A DNA stretch of 64,000 nucleotides from an uncultured Aquimarina sp. (GTDB lineage Bacteria; Bacteroidota; Bacteroidia; Flavobacteriales; Flavobacteriaceae). The notes under the pieces were generated by a model. It saw only the letters and a program-made list of their open reading frames with translations, was not told where the DNA came from and ran no database searches. Numbering within the stretch: position 1 is the stretch's first letter; each line of letters begins with the position of its first letter. The stretch covers positions 372,001-436,000 of the forward strand of contig NZ_CANLMP010000006.1 of NCBI RefSeq assembly GCF_947492405.1, in the 5' to 3' direction. Position numbers and translations under genes: made by a program. Shown here one piece after another: positions 34,285-42,697 of this stretch.

Positions 34285-35490
34285 TTGAATACTAGCATAT
34301 TCCATCAAAAATTAGAAGAGATCAATAAAATTATAGATCAACAAGAATATGAGGATAGTACTATTGGTGTCTTATCCGGTCTATCGGGAATTGCTCTTTT
34401 TAAATTTTACTACTCCAAATTTCTTGATAAGGATAACAATGATATAGGCAGTATACTTCTGGAACAAAGTATCCAAAAAATTAATGAAGGATATAATCTC
34501 GGAACATTTTGTTCAGGAATTGCAGGTATGGGATGGGTGATTAGTCATTTGGAACGAAACGGTTTTATAGATATTGATCTAGACAATCTTTTTGGTGAAT
34601 TGGATGAATATCTCTTTGAGAAAATGAAAAATGACCTGAAAAATGGGTATTATGATTTTTTACATGGAGGTCTGGGCTATGCATTTTACTTTCTAAATAG
34701 ATATGAAAACACCAACTCACAACTATTAAAAGAAAATTATAAAACATGCTTACTTGCGGCTATAGAACTTCTTGAAAAGAGATCGGAAAATAACGAAAAA
34801 ACATACAAGTGGATTTCAAAAATTGGTTTAGATGGTAAAGAAAAAGGATACAACCTAAGTCTTTCTCACGGGATATCTAGTATTGTAGGTATTCTTACAA
34901 AGCTCTCTAAACATAAAGATTTTGAGAAGGTTTCTAAAAAAATGCTACAAGGATCTATTGACTATATCCTACAATATCAAAACCCAAACAAAGAAGATAC
35001 TTGTCTTTTTCCTAGCATTATATACGAAAACGGTTATTACGAATATAAAAGTAGGCTAGCTTGGTGTTATGGGGACTTAGGCATAGGAATTAGACTTTGG
35101 CACGCCGCCAAAGTCTTACAAGATGCATCATTACAGAAAACTGCTATTAACATCATGGAACACGCCGCTTTGCGAACGAACAATGAACAAACCATGATTA
35201 AAGACGCAGGACTATGTCACGGATCATTTGGCAATGCACAAATCTTCCTAAGAATGTACAAAGAAACAAACAACAATACTTTTAAAGACGCTTGTGAATT
35301 TTGGATGCAAGATGGATTGAATAAAGCGACTCACATTGATGGATATGCCGGCTACAAACAATGGAAAGGTCCGAATGAATGGAAAAAAGAAGTTTCTTTA
35401 TTAGAAGGAGTCGCAGGTATCGGTCTTACACTTATAGATTATCTAGCAGATTTCGAAACTAATTGGGATGAGTGTTTAATGATAAGTTGA
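34285..35490 (+). CDS. LanC-like lanthionine synthetase (cyclase)
   Basis: This 401-residue cytoplasmic alpha/alpha-toroid starts at TTG (no ATG lies nearby in frame). Catalytic and zinc residues of LanC are all present: H195 in LSLSHGISS, C261 in AWCYGDLGIG, and C311-H312 in GLCHGSFGN. Repeated GxxG turns (SGLSGIALF, SGIAGMGW, GGLGYAFYF, GVAGIGL) mark the toroid. LanC enzymes add Cys thiols to dehydrated Ser/Thr to form thioether rings. It follows peptide A closely. No LanB dehydratase, LanM, peptidase-ABC transporter or immunity gene is seen in the window, so partner enzymes must be elsewhere or the reaction differs. Confidence 0.88.
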   Translation: MNTSIFHQKLEEINKIIDQQEYEDSTIGVLSGLSGIALFKFYYSKFLDKDNNDIGSILLEQSIQKINEGYNLGTFCSGIAGMGWVISHLERNGFIDIDLDNLFGELDEYLFEKMKNDLKNGYYDFLHGGLGYAFYFLNRYENTNSQLLKENYKTCLLAAIELLEKRSENNEKTYKWISKIGLDGKEKGYNLSLSHGISSIVGILTKLSKHKDFEKVSKKMLQGSIDYILQYQNPNKEDTCLFPSIIYENGYYEYKSRLAWCYGDLGIGIRLWHAAKVLQDASLQKTAINIMEHAALRTNNEQTMIKDAGLCHGSFGNAQIFLRMYKETNNNTFKDACEFWMQDGLNKATHIDGYAGYKQWKGPNEWKKEVSLLEGVAGIGLTLIDYLADFETNWDECLMIS

Positions 35491-35590
35491 TACATACTAA
35501 GTAGTAGAACATTCAGACATTCATTATATCTAATCTTCCCATTTTCAGCATAATTCAATGATAAAAACATATGCTTTTTAACAAAAAAGC

Positions 35591-35598
35591 TATATTTG
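35591..35598 (+). promoter_or_regulatory. -7 element (TATATTTG) deciding the start of the OM protein
   Basis: TATATTTG fits TAnnTTTG and lies 29 bases before the ATG at 35628. The longer reading frame from 35571 would place the start codon upstream of this element, which argues for the shorter protein. Confidence 0.5.
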
Positions 35599-35627
35599 CT
35601 TCTTCACAAACTCAGATCGTCACACAC

Positions 35628-36833
35628 ATGAAATCATTATTTTGTTTTATAGTAGGTATATTTTTTATAGCTACAGGTAGTGCACAAAGTCTTTATGAGG
35701 CTGGTTATTTTATTGACAATAATGGTAAGCGTACAGAATGCCTGATTAAAAAACTCACCTGGAAAAGCAATCCCACAGAATTTGAATGGAAAAGAACTAT
35801 ATCCTCGAGCTCTAAAACCGAAACTATTGAAAACATTAAAGAGTTTGCAGTGGGCGAAGACTATAGATTTAAAAGATACATACTCCAATTTGATCTGAAC
35901 GGAGATACTGTCGGAAAGTCTACCAAGTCTAAAGACCCTAATCTCAAATACAAAAAAATATTTCTTAGAACGATCCTTAAAAGTAAAACAACCTTATATC
36001 AATATTCTGAAAACGGGGTACACCGTTTTTTCTACACAGATCCAAACACCGTATATCCAGAATTACTTTTATATAAGGTATTTTACACTCCTGATGAGAG
36101 CAAAAAACCAGGAAAAAAAATCATTCCACAAGAAAACAATACCTACCAGCAACAGCTACAAGAAAAAGTACATTGCAAAAACCAAGATGTATCTAAACTG
36201 ACCTATACACAGCGTGATCTAAAAAGATATTTTAAAAAGTATAATGAGTGTAAAGGAAATAAAATCGAATATATCATTCGCAAAAAAATAAATCAAACCA
36301 GAATTGGTATAATAGCGGCTGTCGATTTAAGTAGTTTTACACATAACTCAATAGCTGGAAGTGCCGGAAATGTAAGTTATGAAGATGTTTTTGTTCCTAG
36401 ATATGGAATATTTGTTGAAACATTTATTCCTTTTTCTAAAGTAGATTTAAGTTTCTTTTTAGAATCTACTTACAAAGCCTTTACGATGGATGGACGTGAT
36501 CTTGCCATTGCTAATAGTGAGTTCGAACTGGATTACAAAAGTATCAATGTGGCCGTTGGTCCACGATTCCATATATACCTGAGTTCTAAATTCGAGTTAT
36601 TCTTAGAAGGTGGATTGACCGTAGATTTTAATATTGGTACAGAGTCCAATGTTTTTGCAGAAAACGAAATAGAAAATACCACAACAGATTATTTTTATGG
36701 TGGTGGTCTAGGATCTGGTCGTTTTAAAGTTGGTTTCAGACAATACACTAGTAAAAATATATCCAAGAGTACATTATTACCGGATTCCGAGTTAACAACC
36801 TCTAGCCTGTATCTTTCTGTAAATATATTTTAA
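35628..36833 (+). CDS. Probable outer-membrane beta-barrel protein
   Basis: Called from the ATG at 35628, giving 401 residues with a clean signal peptide (MKSLFCFIVGIFFIATGSAQ). The N-terminal third, GYFIDNNGKRTECLIKKLTW, is a pattern seen in many uncharacterised Flavobacteriia surface proteins. A basic Cys-containing middle follows (VHCKNQDVSK, KKYNECKGNK). The last 170 residues alternate like an eight-stranded barrel (RIGIIAAVDLSSF, VDLSFFLESTYKAF, VAVGPRFHIYLSSKFELFLE) and end in LYLSVNIF. It lies between LanC and peptide B. A role in peptide release or self-protection is possible but not shown. Confidence 0.6.
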   Translation: MKSLFCFIVGIFFIATGSAQSLYEAGYFIDNNGKRTECLIKKLTWKSNPTEFEWKRTISSSSKTETIENIKEFAVGEDYRFKRYILQFDLNGDTVGKSTKSKDPNLKYKKIFLRTILKSKTTLYQYSENGVHRFFYTDPNTVYPELLLYKVFYTPDESKKPGKKIIPQENNTYQQQLQEKVHCKNQDVSKLTYTQRDLKRYFKKYNECKGNKIEYIIRKKINQTRIGIIAAVDLSSFTHNSIAGSAGNVSYEDVFVPRYGIFVETFIPFSKVDLSFFLESTYKAFTMDGRDLAIANSEFELDYKSINVAVGPRFHIYLSSKFELFLEGGLTVDFNIGTESNVFAENEIENTTTDYFYGGGLGSGRFKVGFRQYTSKNISKSTLLPDSELTTSSLYLSVNIF

Positions 36834-36900
36834 TCCAAAAATAATTTTACAGCCCTCATATATAATAGAATCAAAAAGATAAAAGTTGAAACTCTCTTTT

Positions 36901-36983
36901 TTAACATAAATTTAGGTAACTATTCTTACTTATAAGACATTAACTACTGTAAGAGACATATACCTTAAATGTCTTTAAATGTT
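36901..36983 (+). promoter_or_regulatory. Conserved upstream block of RiPP-like peptide B (shared with peptide A)
   Basis: The order TTAACATAA (36901), GACATTAAC (36936-36944), AGACATA (36954), TGTCT (36970-36974) and TAAATGTT (36976-36983) repeats that of peptide A. TTAAC-to-GACATTAAC spacing is identical at 35 bases, and the AGACA-N11-TGTCT inverted repeat is also conserved. The ATG at 37018 lies 34 bases further on. An upstream in-frame ATG at 36979 is part of the conserved TAAATGTT element and is unlikely to be a start codon. Confidence 0.7.
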
Positions 36984-37017
36984 TAAGGAAACACAAATCA
37001 CTATTAAAACCTATAGT

Positions 37018-37194
37018 ATGTTAAGAAGTATTTTAAAAGAAAATGGAGTTCAGGAAATCAAAAAGAACCAACAAAAATCCATTAACGGAGGATTTGGGAA
37101 TAGTTGTGCCCAAGCCATTTCTCTTGACGGAAAATTATGTTTATGCATAAACTATATTCCCCAAGGGAATATTTGCGTGCTAAGTAATGAATAA
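37018..37194 (+). CDS. RiPP/bacteriocin-like precursor peptide B (GG leader, four Cys)
   Basis: This 58-residue peptide has leader MLRSILKENGVQEIKKNQQK and then SINGG (GG at 24-25), the common Flavobacteriia bacteriocin-type double-glycine leader. The 33-residue core contains C30, C41, C43 and C53, with Ser at 29, 35 and 56. The leader differs from peptide A (ENGVQEIKKNQQKSINGG versus LNKNVISKLN...KGG), yet the promoter block is the same. Double-glycine leaders are normally cut by C39 peptidase-ABC transporters; none is visible here. Disulfide bonding or thioether formation is possible. Confidence 0.7.
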   Translation: MLRSILKENGVQEIKKNQQKSINGGFGNSCAQAISLDGKLCLCINYIPQGNICVLSNE

Positions 37195-37225
37195 ATAATA
37201 TTTTTTTGGTGAAAAATTGTTTTAT

Positions 37226-37260
37226 AAAAAAGGAGACTTTGAAATGAAGTCTCCTTTTTT
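37226..37260 (+). terminator. Bidirectional terminator between peptide B and recQ
   Basis: AAAAAAGGAGACTT (37226-37239) pairs perfectly with AAGTCTCCTTTTTT (37247-37260) around a seven-base loop. It ends peptide B on the plus strand and recQ on the minus strand. Confidence 0.92.
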
Positions 37261-37284
37261 ATACATATTATTCTTATAAATCTT

Positions 37285-39492
37285 TTAATTCGCTACATCG
37301 CTAATAAACTTGATTCGATACAATCTTAGTTCTTCATCATCATAATCTCCATCAAACTCTTCAATAGCGGTATCTATCTTATCGTTTTCAGCTTCTATGA
37401 AATATTCATGAATTTCCTCTTGCTGGTCTTCGTCAAGTATTTCATCAATCCAGTAGGTAATATTAAGCTTGGTTCCACTATAAACAATAGCTTCCATCTC
37501 CTTAATAAACTCAGTCATATCCATACCCTTAGCCGCAGCAATATCATCTAGGGGTAATTTTCTATCTACATTCTGAATGATATATAATTTAAGACCACTA
37601 TTCGCCCCAGTACTTTTTACAACAAAATCATCTGGACGCATGATATCGTTTTCTTCTACATACTTAGAAATAAGTGCCACGAATTCCTTTCCATATTTCT
37701 TAGCCTTACCTTCTCCTACTCCATGTACATTACCAAGTTCTTCTATATTTACAGGATATTTTAATGCCATATCTTCTAAAGATGGATCCTGAAATACAAC
37801 AAAAGGTGGAACACCTAATTTCTTTGCTACACTTTTTCTTAAATCTTTTAGCATTCCTACCAATCGATCATCAGTTCCTCCCGCTTTACCTCCAGATTTG
37901 GCAGCAGTAATTATAGAGTCATCTTTAGTTTCATCATAAACGTGATCTTCGGTCATCATAAAACTAACCGGTGCTTCAATAAACTCTCTACCCTGAGGAG
38001 TAATTCTGATAACACCATACGTTTCTATATCTTTTCTTAAATATCCAGCCACTAATACTTGTCTTATTAAGGCCATCCAATATTTATCATCTCTGGATTT
38101 ACCTGTCCCAAAAAATGGTTGTTCATGTGTCTTATGAGAAATAATCAGTGCATTACTTTTACCTATTAATGTACTTACCAGATCTTTAGACTTATAGATT
38201 TCTCCAGTTTTACTCACAACTTTTAACAGTAGTTGTACCTCATCTTTCGCTTCGTGTTTTTTCTTTGGATTCCGCACATTATCATCCATGTCTGCACCTT
38301 CTCCAGTAACATCGTCAAACTCTTCGCCGAAATAATGCAATATAAATTTACGTCTGGAGATTGAGGTTTCTGCAAAAGCTACTACTTCTTGTAAAAGTGC
38401 ATGACCTATTTCCTGTTCTGCCACAGGCTTACCACTCATAAATTTTTCTAGTTTTTCAATATCTTTATAAGCGTAATATGCCAAACAGTGTCCTTCTCCT
38501 CCATCTCTACCTGCACGACCTGTTTCCTGATAATAACTTTCTATACTTTTAGGTATATCATGATGAATTACAAAACGTACATCTGGTTTATCAATCCCCA
38601 TTCCAAAAGCTATCGTAGCAACTACAACATCGGCATCTTCCATAAGAAACATATCCTGATGTTTTGCTCGTGTTTTTGCATCCAAACCTGCATGATATGG
38701 AACCGCTTTTACACCATTCACTTCTAATGTTTGAGCAAGTTCTTCTACTCTTTTCCTACTTAAACAATATACAATACCACTTTTACCACTATTTTGTTTT
38801 ACAAAACGAATGATATCTGCATCAACATTTTTGGTCTTAGGACGTATTTCATAAAATAAATTAGGACGATTAAACGATGCTTTAAATGTCTTAGCATTGC
38901 TCATCGCTAAATTTTTAAGAATATCTTCTTGCACTTTTGGAGTAGCCGTTGCTGTAAGTCCAATGATCGGGATATTCTCTCCTATTCTCTTTATAATATT
39001 CTTTAGATTCCTATATTCTGGTCTGAAATCGTGCCCCCATTCACTAATACAATGGGCTTCATCAACAGCCAAGAAAGAAATCTTTTGTTCTTTTAAGAAA
39101 TCTACATATTCCTCCTTAGTTAAGGACTCTGGCGCCACATAAAGTAATTTAGTCACACCATTAACAATATCCTCTTTCACTCTCTTAACCTCGGATTTAT
39201 TAAGGGAAGAATTCAGTACATGCGCGATTCCTTCTTCTGAAGAAATACTTCGAATAGCATCTACTTGATTTTTCATTAGTGCGATTAACGGAGAAACTAC
39301 AATAGCTGTTCCTTCACACATTAAGGCAGGTAGTTGGTAGCAAAGGGATTTTCCACCACCTGTAGGCATAATAACAAAAGTATTTTGATTACTTAAAATA
39401 CTTTCTATTACCTTTTCCTGCAATCCTCTAAATTGACTAAAACCAAAGTACTTTTTTAAAGCTCCTTGTAAGTCGGTTTTGTTCAAACTCAT
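37285..39492 (-). CDS. recQ: ATP-dependent DNA helicase RecQ
   Basis: This 735-residue 3'-5' helicase has Walker A MPTGGGKSLCY (42-52), DEAHCISEWGHDFRPEY (144-160), SGIVYCLSRKRVEELA and QETGRAGRDGGEG in the two RecA-like lobes. RQC and HRDC regions follow (LRKSVAKKLGVPPFVVFQD, LEDMALKYPVNIEELGNVHG). A long C-terminal extension is acidic. In the zinc-binding subdomain, where E. coli RecQ has four Cys, the sequence runs RRKFILHYFGEEFDDVTG and on through NPKKK without those Cys. Zinc binding there is therefore probably lost or replaced. Confidence 0.93.
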   Translation of the reverse strand: MSLNKTDLQGALKKYFGFSQFRGLQEKVIESILSNQNTFVIMPTGGGKSLCYQLPALMCEGTAIVVSPLIALMKNQVDAIRSISSEEGIAHVLNSSLNKSEVKRVKEDIVNGVTKLLYVAPESLTKEEYVDFLKEQKISFLAVDEAHCISEWGHDFRPEYRNLKNIIKRIGENIPIIGLTATATPKVQEDILKNLAMSNAKTFKASFNRPNLFYEIRPKTKNVDADIIRFVKQNSGKSGIVYCLSRKRVEELAQTLEVNGVKAVPYHAGLDAKTRAKHQDMFLMEDADVVVATIAFGMGIDKPDVRFVIHHDIPKSIESYYQETGRAGRDGGEGHCLAYYAYKDIEKLEKFMSGKPVAEQEIGHALLQEVVAFAETSISRRKFILHYFGEEFDDVTGEGADMDDNVRNPKKKHEAKDEVQLLLKVVSKTGEIYKSKDLVSTLIGKSNALIISHKTHEQPFFGTGKSRDDKYWMALIRQVLVAGYLRKDIETYGVIRITPQGREFIEAPVSFMMTEDHVYDETKDDSIITAAKSGGKAGGTDDRLVGMLKDLRKSVAKKLGVPPFVVFQDPSLEDMALKYPVNIEELGNVHGVGEGKAKKYGKEFVALISKYVEENDIMRPDDFVVKSTGANSGLKLYIIQNVDRKLPLDDIAAAKGMDMTEFIKEMEAIVYSGTKLNITYWIDEILDEDQQEEIHEYFIEAENDKIDTAIEEFDGDYDDEELRLYRIKFISDVAN

Positions 39493-39652
39493 TAAATTGT
39501 TTAACTTTTATATACCAATTAAATTAAAATCGCTATCACTTAAACCTTTTTCCCCAATAAAGATCTAGTGGATTGTTCTTTTTTCAAAAAGTTACCAAAG
39601 ATAAGCAAACAAAAAAATAGTAAGCTTTTTTTCAGCACTATTTAAAATTCAT

Positions 39653-39702
39653 AAGGTATTACATACCTTTGCATAATTAAAGATAATAAAATCTTTAATT
39701 AT
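39653..39702 (+). promoter_or_regulatory. Two stacked inverted repeats at the kdsD operon promoter
   Basis: AAGGTAT-TAC-ATACCTT (39653-39669) is a perfect inverted repeat that overlaps a -7 element TACCTTTG (39664-39671), so it could be an operator. Directly after it, a perfect 12-bp stem (39673-39684 with 39691-39702, ATAATTAAAGAT/ATCTTTAATTAT, loop AATAAA) falls at the predicted 5' end of the mRNA, 21 bases before the TTG start. Confidence 0.5.
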
Positions 39703-39723
39703 AACACGCAAATTTCATAAATT

Positions 39724-40689
39724 TTGAACACCCTCGATACTATTATTTCTTTTGCCCAAAAAACCATTAACGAAGAAGCCAAAGCTATTGCACATCTGGA
39801 ACAACTTATCGACCAGGAATTTGCTGAAGCTGTAAATACTATACATAATTCTAACGGTCGAGTTATTATTACAGGAATCGGTAAGAGTGCTATTATAGCT
39901 TCAAAAATAGTAGCTACCATGAATTCTACTGGTACACCAGCTGTATTTATGCATGCTGCCGATGCCATTCATGGAGATTTAGGGAATATCCTTAAAGATG
40001 ATGTTGTGATTTGCATTTCTAAAAGCGGAAATACACCCGAGATCAAAGTACTGGTTCCCTTAATTAAAAACTTTAACAATACTTTAATTGGGATCACCTC
40101 TAATAAAGAATCTTTTCTAGGAAAAGAAGCAGATTTCGTATTAAATGCTTTTGTAGAAAAAGAAGCTTGTCCTAATAATTTAGCTCCCACAACGAGCACA
40201 ACCGCACAATTAGTTATAGGTGATGCCGTTGCGGTATGTTTATTAAATTTAAAAGGGTTTTCTAGTAATGATTTCGCCAAATATCATCCTGGAGGTGCTC
40301 TAGGCAAAAAATTATATCTTCGTGTAAACGATATCGTATCAAAAAACGAAAAGCCCGAAGTTAGTGCGGATTCTAATATTAATGCTGTTATTGTAGAGAT
40401 GACCGAAAAAAGATTGGGTGCAACAGCTGTAACACGTGATAGTAAAATTATCGGAATCATTACGGATGGGGATTTACGTAGAATGCTAACTACTAATACT
40501 TCTTTTGAAGGATTGACTGCAGAAGATATCATGTCTCCCAATCCAAAACGTATCGATGTAAATGCTATGGCAGTTGATGCGCTAGATAGACTAGAGGAAT
40601 ATGGTATCTCACAACTTCTGGCAGAAGAAAAAGGTAATTATGCAGGACTTTTGCATATTCATGATCTAATGAGAGAAGGTATTTTATAA
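39724..40689 (+). CDS. kdsD: KpsF/GutQ family arabinose-5-phosphate isomerase
   Basis: This 321-residue protein starts at TTG. It has an N-terminal SIS sugar-isomerase domain (VIITGIGKSAIIASKIVATM, DVVICISKSGNTPEIKVLVP, APTTSTTAQLVIGDAVAVCL) and two C-terminal CBS domains (about 200-320). It converts ribulose-5-phosphate to arabinose-5-phosphate, the first committed step toward Kdo for LPS. The CBS pair may allow feedback control. It overlaps tatC by one base (TAATG) and heads the kdsD-tatC-CMD-lptB operon. Clustering with lptB fits LPS assembly. Confidence 0.92.
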   Translation: MNTLDTIISFAQKTINEEAKAIAHLEQLIDQEFAEAVNTIHNSNGRVIITGIGKSAIIASKIVATMNSTGTPAVFMHAADAIHGDLGNILKDDVVICISKSGNTPEIKVLVPLIKNFNNTLIGITSNKESFLGKEADFVLNAFVEKEACPNNLAPTTSTTAQLVIGDAVAVCLLNLKGFSSNDFAKYHPGGALGKKLYLRVNDIVSKNEKPEVSADSNINAVIVEMTEKRLGATAVTRDSKIIGIITDGDLRRMLTTNTSFEGLTAEDIMSPNPKRIDVNAMAVDALDRLEEYGISQLLAEEKGNYAGLLHIHDLMREGIL

Positions 40690-41531
40690 TGGGGAACAAA
40701 ACAACAAAAGATCCACAATCGATGTCGTTTCTGGATCATCTAGAGGAATTACGTTGGCACTTAATACGTTCTACATTAGCAATCGTTCTAGTTGCTATTT
40801 TTGCCTTTATTTTTATAAAAAGTATTTTTACCGATATCATCTTTGCTCTAAGAGATCCTAATTTCATTTCTTATAGAGTGTTATGTGGGATTTCTGAAAC
40901 CTTTGGTATGGAAAAAGGTTGTCTTGAAGAAATGCCTTTTAATTTTATAAGTACTGAGATGGCAGGACAATTTAGTGCTGCTATATGGACATCTATAACG
41001 ACCGGGTTTGTAGTAGCTTTTCCCTATATATTACACGAATTTTGGAAATTCATTTCACCTGCACTTTACGAAAAAGAGCGAAAGCATTCTAGAGGATTTA
41101 TTATTGTATCCTCAATTTTATTTTTTATTGGTGTCCTTTTTGGGTATTACATTATCGCTCCACTTTCTGTAAATTTCTTAGCTACCTTCTCTGTTGCTGA
41201 AGTTGTAGAAAATCAAATCAAAATTGGATCTTATATATCATTAGTGAGAGCTTCTGTAATTGCTTCTGGGTTTATTTTTGAGCTACCTATAATTATATAT
41301 TTTTTAAGTAAAGTAGGATTAGTTACACCAGAATTTATGAGACGTAATCGAAAATATGCCTTGGTTATTGTTCTTATTTTGGCAGCAGTAATTACCCCAC
41401 CGGATATCTCTACTCAGATAATCGTTGCAATACCAATACTTATATTATATGAAATAAGTATTTTCATCTCCAAAATGGTTGTCAAAAGAGAAAATAAAAA
41501 AAACAAAAAGCTAACAACACAAACTAAATGA
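40689..41531 (+). CDS. tatC: Twin-arginine translocase subunit TatC
   Basis: This 280-residue protein has six transmembrane helices. It carries the N-terminal TatC signature MSFLDHLEELRWHLIRSTL, with the Glu pair that contacts the twin-arginine signal. Conserved loops are FYxP-like FISPALYEKERKH and the periplasmic-to-TM region SYISLVRASVIASGFIFELP. It forms the receptor of the Tat pathway for folded proteins in the inner membrane. It has a basic C-terminal tail. It overlaps the next gene by four bases (ATGA). Confidence 0.95.
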   Translation: MGNKTTKDPQSMSFLDHLEELRWHLIRSTLAIVLVAIFAFIFIKSIFTDIIFALRDPNFISYRVLCGISETFGMEKGCLEEMPFNFISTEMAGQFSAAIWTSITTGFVVAFPYILHEFWKFISPALYEKERKHSRGFIIVSSILFFIGVLFGYYIIAPLSVNFLATFSVAEVVENQIKIGSYISLVRASVIASGFIFELPIIIYFLSKVGLVTPEFMRRNRKYALVIVLILAAVITPPDISTQIIVAIPILILYEISIFISKMVVKRENKKNKKLTTQTK

Positions 41532-41878
41532 GTAATATAGTAGAAGAATTTAATGAATATAGAGAGAAAATGAACTCTCGTATTTTAGAGGATAATAATA
41601 AAATTATCAAAAGAATTTTTAACCTAGACACCAATGCTTTTATGAAAGGTGCATTGGATGTAAAAACGAAAGAATTATTAGGTCTCGTAGCTTCGACAGT
41701 TTTACGATGTGATGATTGTGTACGATACCATTTAGAAACATGTCATAAAGAAGGTTTAACCAAAGAAGAAGTGGCAGAAACCTTGAGTATTGCTACGTTG
41801 ATTGGTGGAACTATTGTAATTCCTCATCTTCGTAAGGCATATGAGTACTGGGATGCTTTGGAGGCAAAAGAATCTTAA
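41528..41878 (+). CDS. Carboxymuconolactone decarboxylase family (AhpD-like) protein
   Basis: This 116-residue helical protein carries the AhpD-type motif VLRCDDCVRYHLETCHKEGL (CxxC followed by a His three residues later) and the EVAETLSIATLIGGT helix. This indicates a small thiol-disulfide oxidoreductase with peroxidase-reducing chemistry rather than a true decarboxylase. It is translationally coupled to tatC and precedes lptB. This gene order is common in Flavobacteriia. Confidence 0.88.
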   Translation: MSNIVEEFNEYREKMNSRILEDNNKIIKRIFNLDTNAFMKGALDVKTKELLGLVASTVLRCDDCVRYHLETCHKEGLTKEEVAETLSIATLIGGTIVIPHLRKAYEYWDALEAKES

Positions 41879-41956
41879 ATTTCAGGTTTAAAAGAATAGT
41901 GTAAATTTACCAGTTCATTTTAGCAACACTAAATATTTAAAGAAGTCATTCTTATT

Positions 41957-42697
41957 ATGAAGTTAAAAGCAGAAAATCTAATAAAGTCATACAAAGGAAG
42001 AAAAGTAGTAAAGGGGATTTCTCTGGAAGTAAACCAAGGAGAAATCGTAGGGCTTTTAGGACCTAATGGCGCTGGTAAAACAACTTCTTTTTATATGATT
42101 GTTGGTTTGGTAAAGCCTAATGGTGGAAAAATCACCCTGGACACTACCGATATTACTAAGTTTCCTATGTACAAGCGTGCTCAAAACGGAATTGGATACT
42201 TAGCTCAGGAAGCTTCTGTTTTTAGAAAATTAAGTATTGAAGATAATATATTAAGTGTTTTACAACTAACCAAATTATCTAAAAAGGAGCAATTACATAA
42301 AATGGAGTCTCTAATAGAAGAATTCGGTTTAGGACACATCAGAAAAAATCGTGGTGATTTATTAAGTGGTGGAGAACGACGTAGGACAGAAATAGCAAGA
42401 GCATTAGCTACTGATCCTAATTTTATTCTTTTGGATGAGCCTTTTGCAGGAGTAGATCCAGTGGCTGTAGAAGATATTCAACGTATTGTTGCTCAACTTA
42501 AAAATAAAAATATTGGTATCCTTATTACCGATCATAATGTACAAGAAACACTCGCAATTACCGATAGAACTTATCTGATGTTTGAAGGTAGTATTCTTAA
42601 AGCAGGAAAACCTGAAGAATTGGCAGAAGATGAGATGGTTCGTAAGGTTTATCTTGGGCAAAATTTTGAGTTAAGAAAGAAGAAGTTAGATTTTTAA
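41957..42697 (+). CDS. lptB: LPS export ABC transporter ATP-binding protein LptB
   Basis: This 246-residue ATPase has Walker A LLGPNGAGKTTSFYMI, the LptB-type Q-loop region GIGYLAQEASVFRKLSIEDN, signature LLSGGERRRTEIARALA, Walker B FILLDEPFAGVDPVAVEDIQ and H-loop ITDHNVQETLAI. The GVDPVAV and DHNVRET-like motifs separate LptB from general ABC ATPases. It powers LPS extraction from the inner membrane with LptFG, which are not in this window. Its stop codon directly abuts that of the convergent CapA gene. Confidence 0.93.
   Translation: MKLKAENLIKSYKGRKVVKGISLEVNQGEIVGLLGPNGAGKTTSFYMIVGLVKPNGGKITLDTTDITKFPMYKRAQNGIGYLAQEASVFRKLSIEDNILSVLQLTKLSKKEQLHKMESLIEEFGLGHIRKNRGDLLSGGERRRTEIARALATDPNFILLDEPFAGVDPVAVEDIQRIVAQLKNKNIGILITDHNVQETLAITDRTYLMFEGSILKAGKPEELAEDEMVRKVYLGQNFELRKKKLDF

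Noticed and set aside
34285..35490. Class II LanM-type bifunctional synthetase
   Set aside because: At 401 residues it contains only the LanC toroid; the LanM dehydratase domain is missing.
35571..35627. Longer N-terminus for the outer-membrane protein
   Set aside because: The extension has no signal character and its start precedes a -7 promoter element; the ATG at 35628 starts a clean signal peptide.
36979..37017. Upstream ATG for peptide B
   Set aside because: This ATG is part of the conserved TAAATGTT element that is non-coding before peptide A; the second ATG gives a typical leader.
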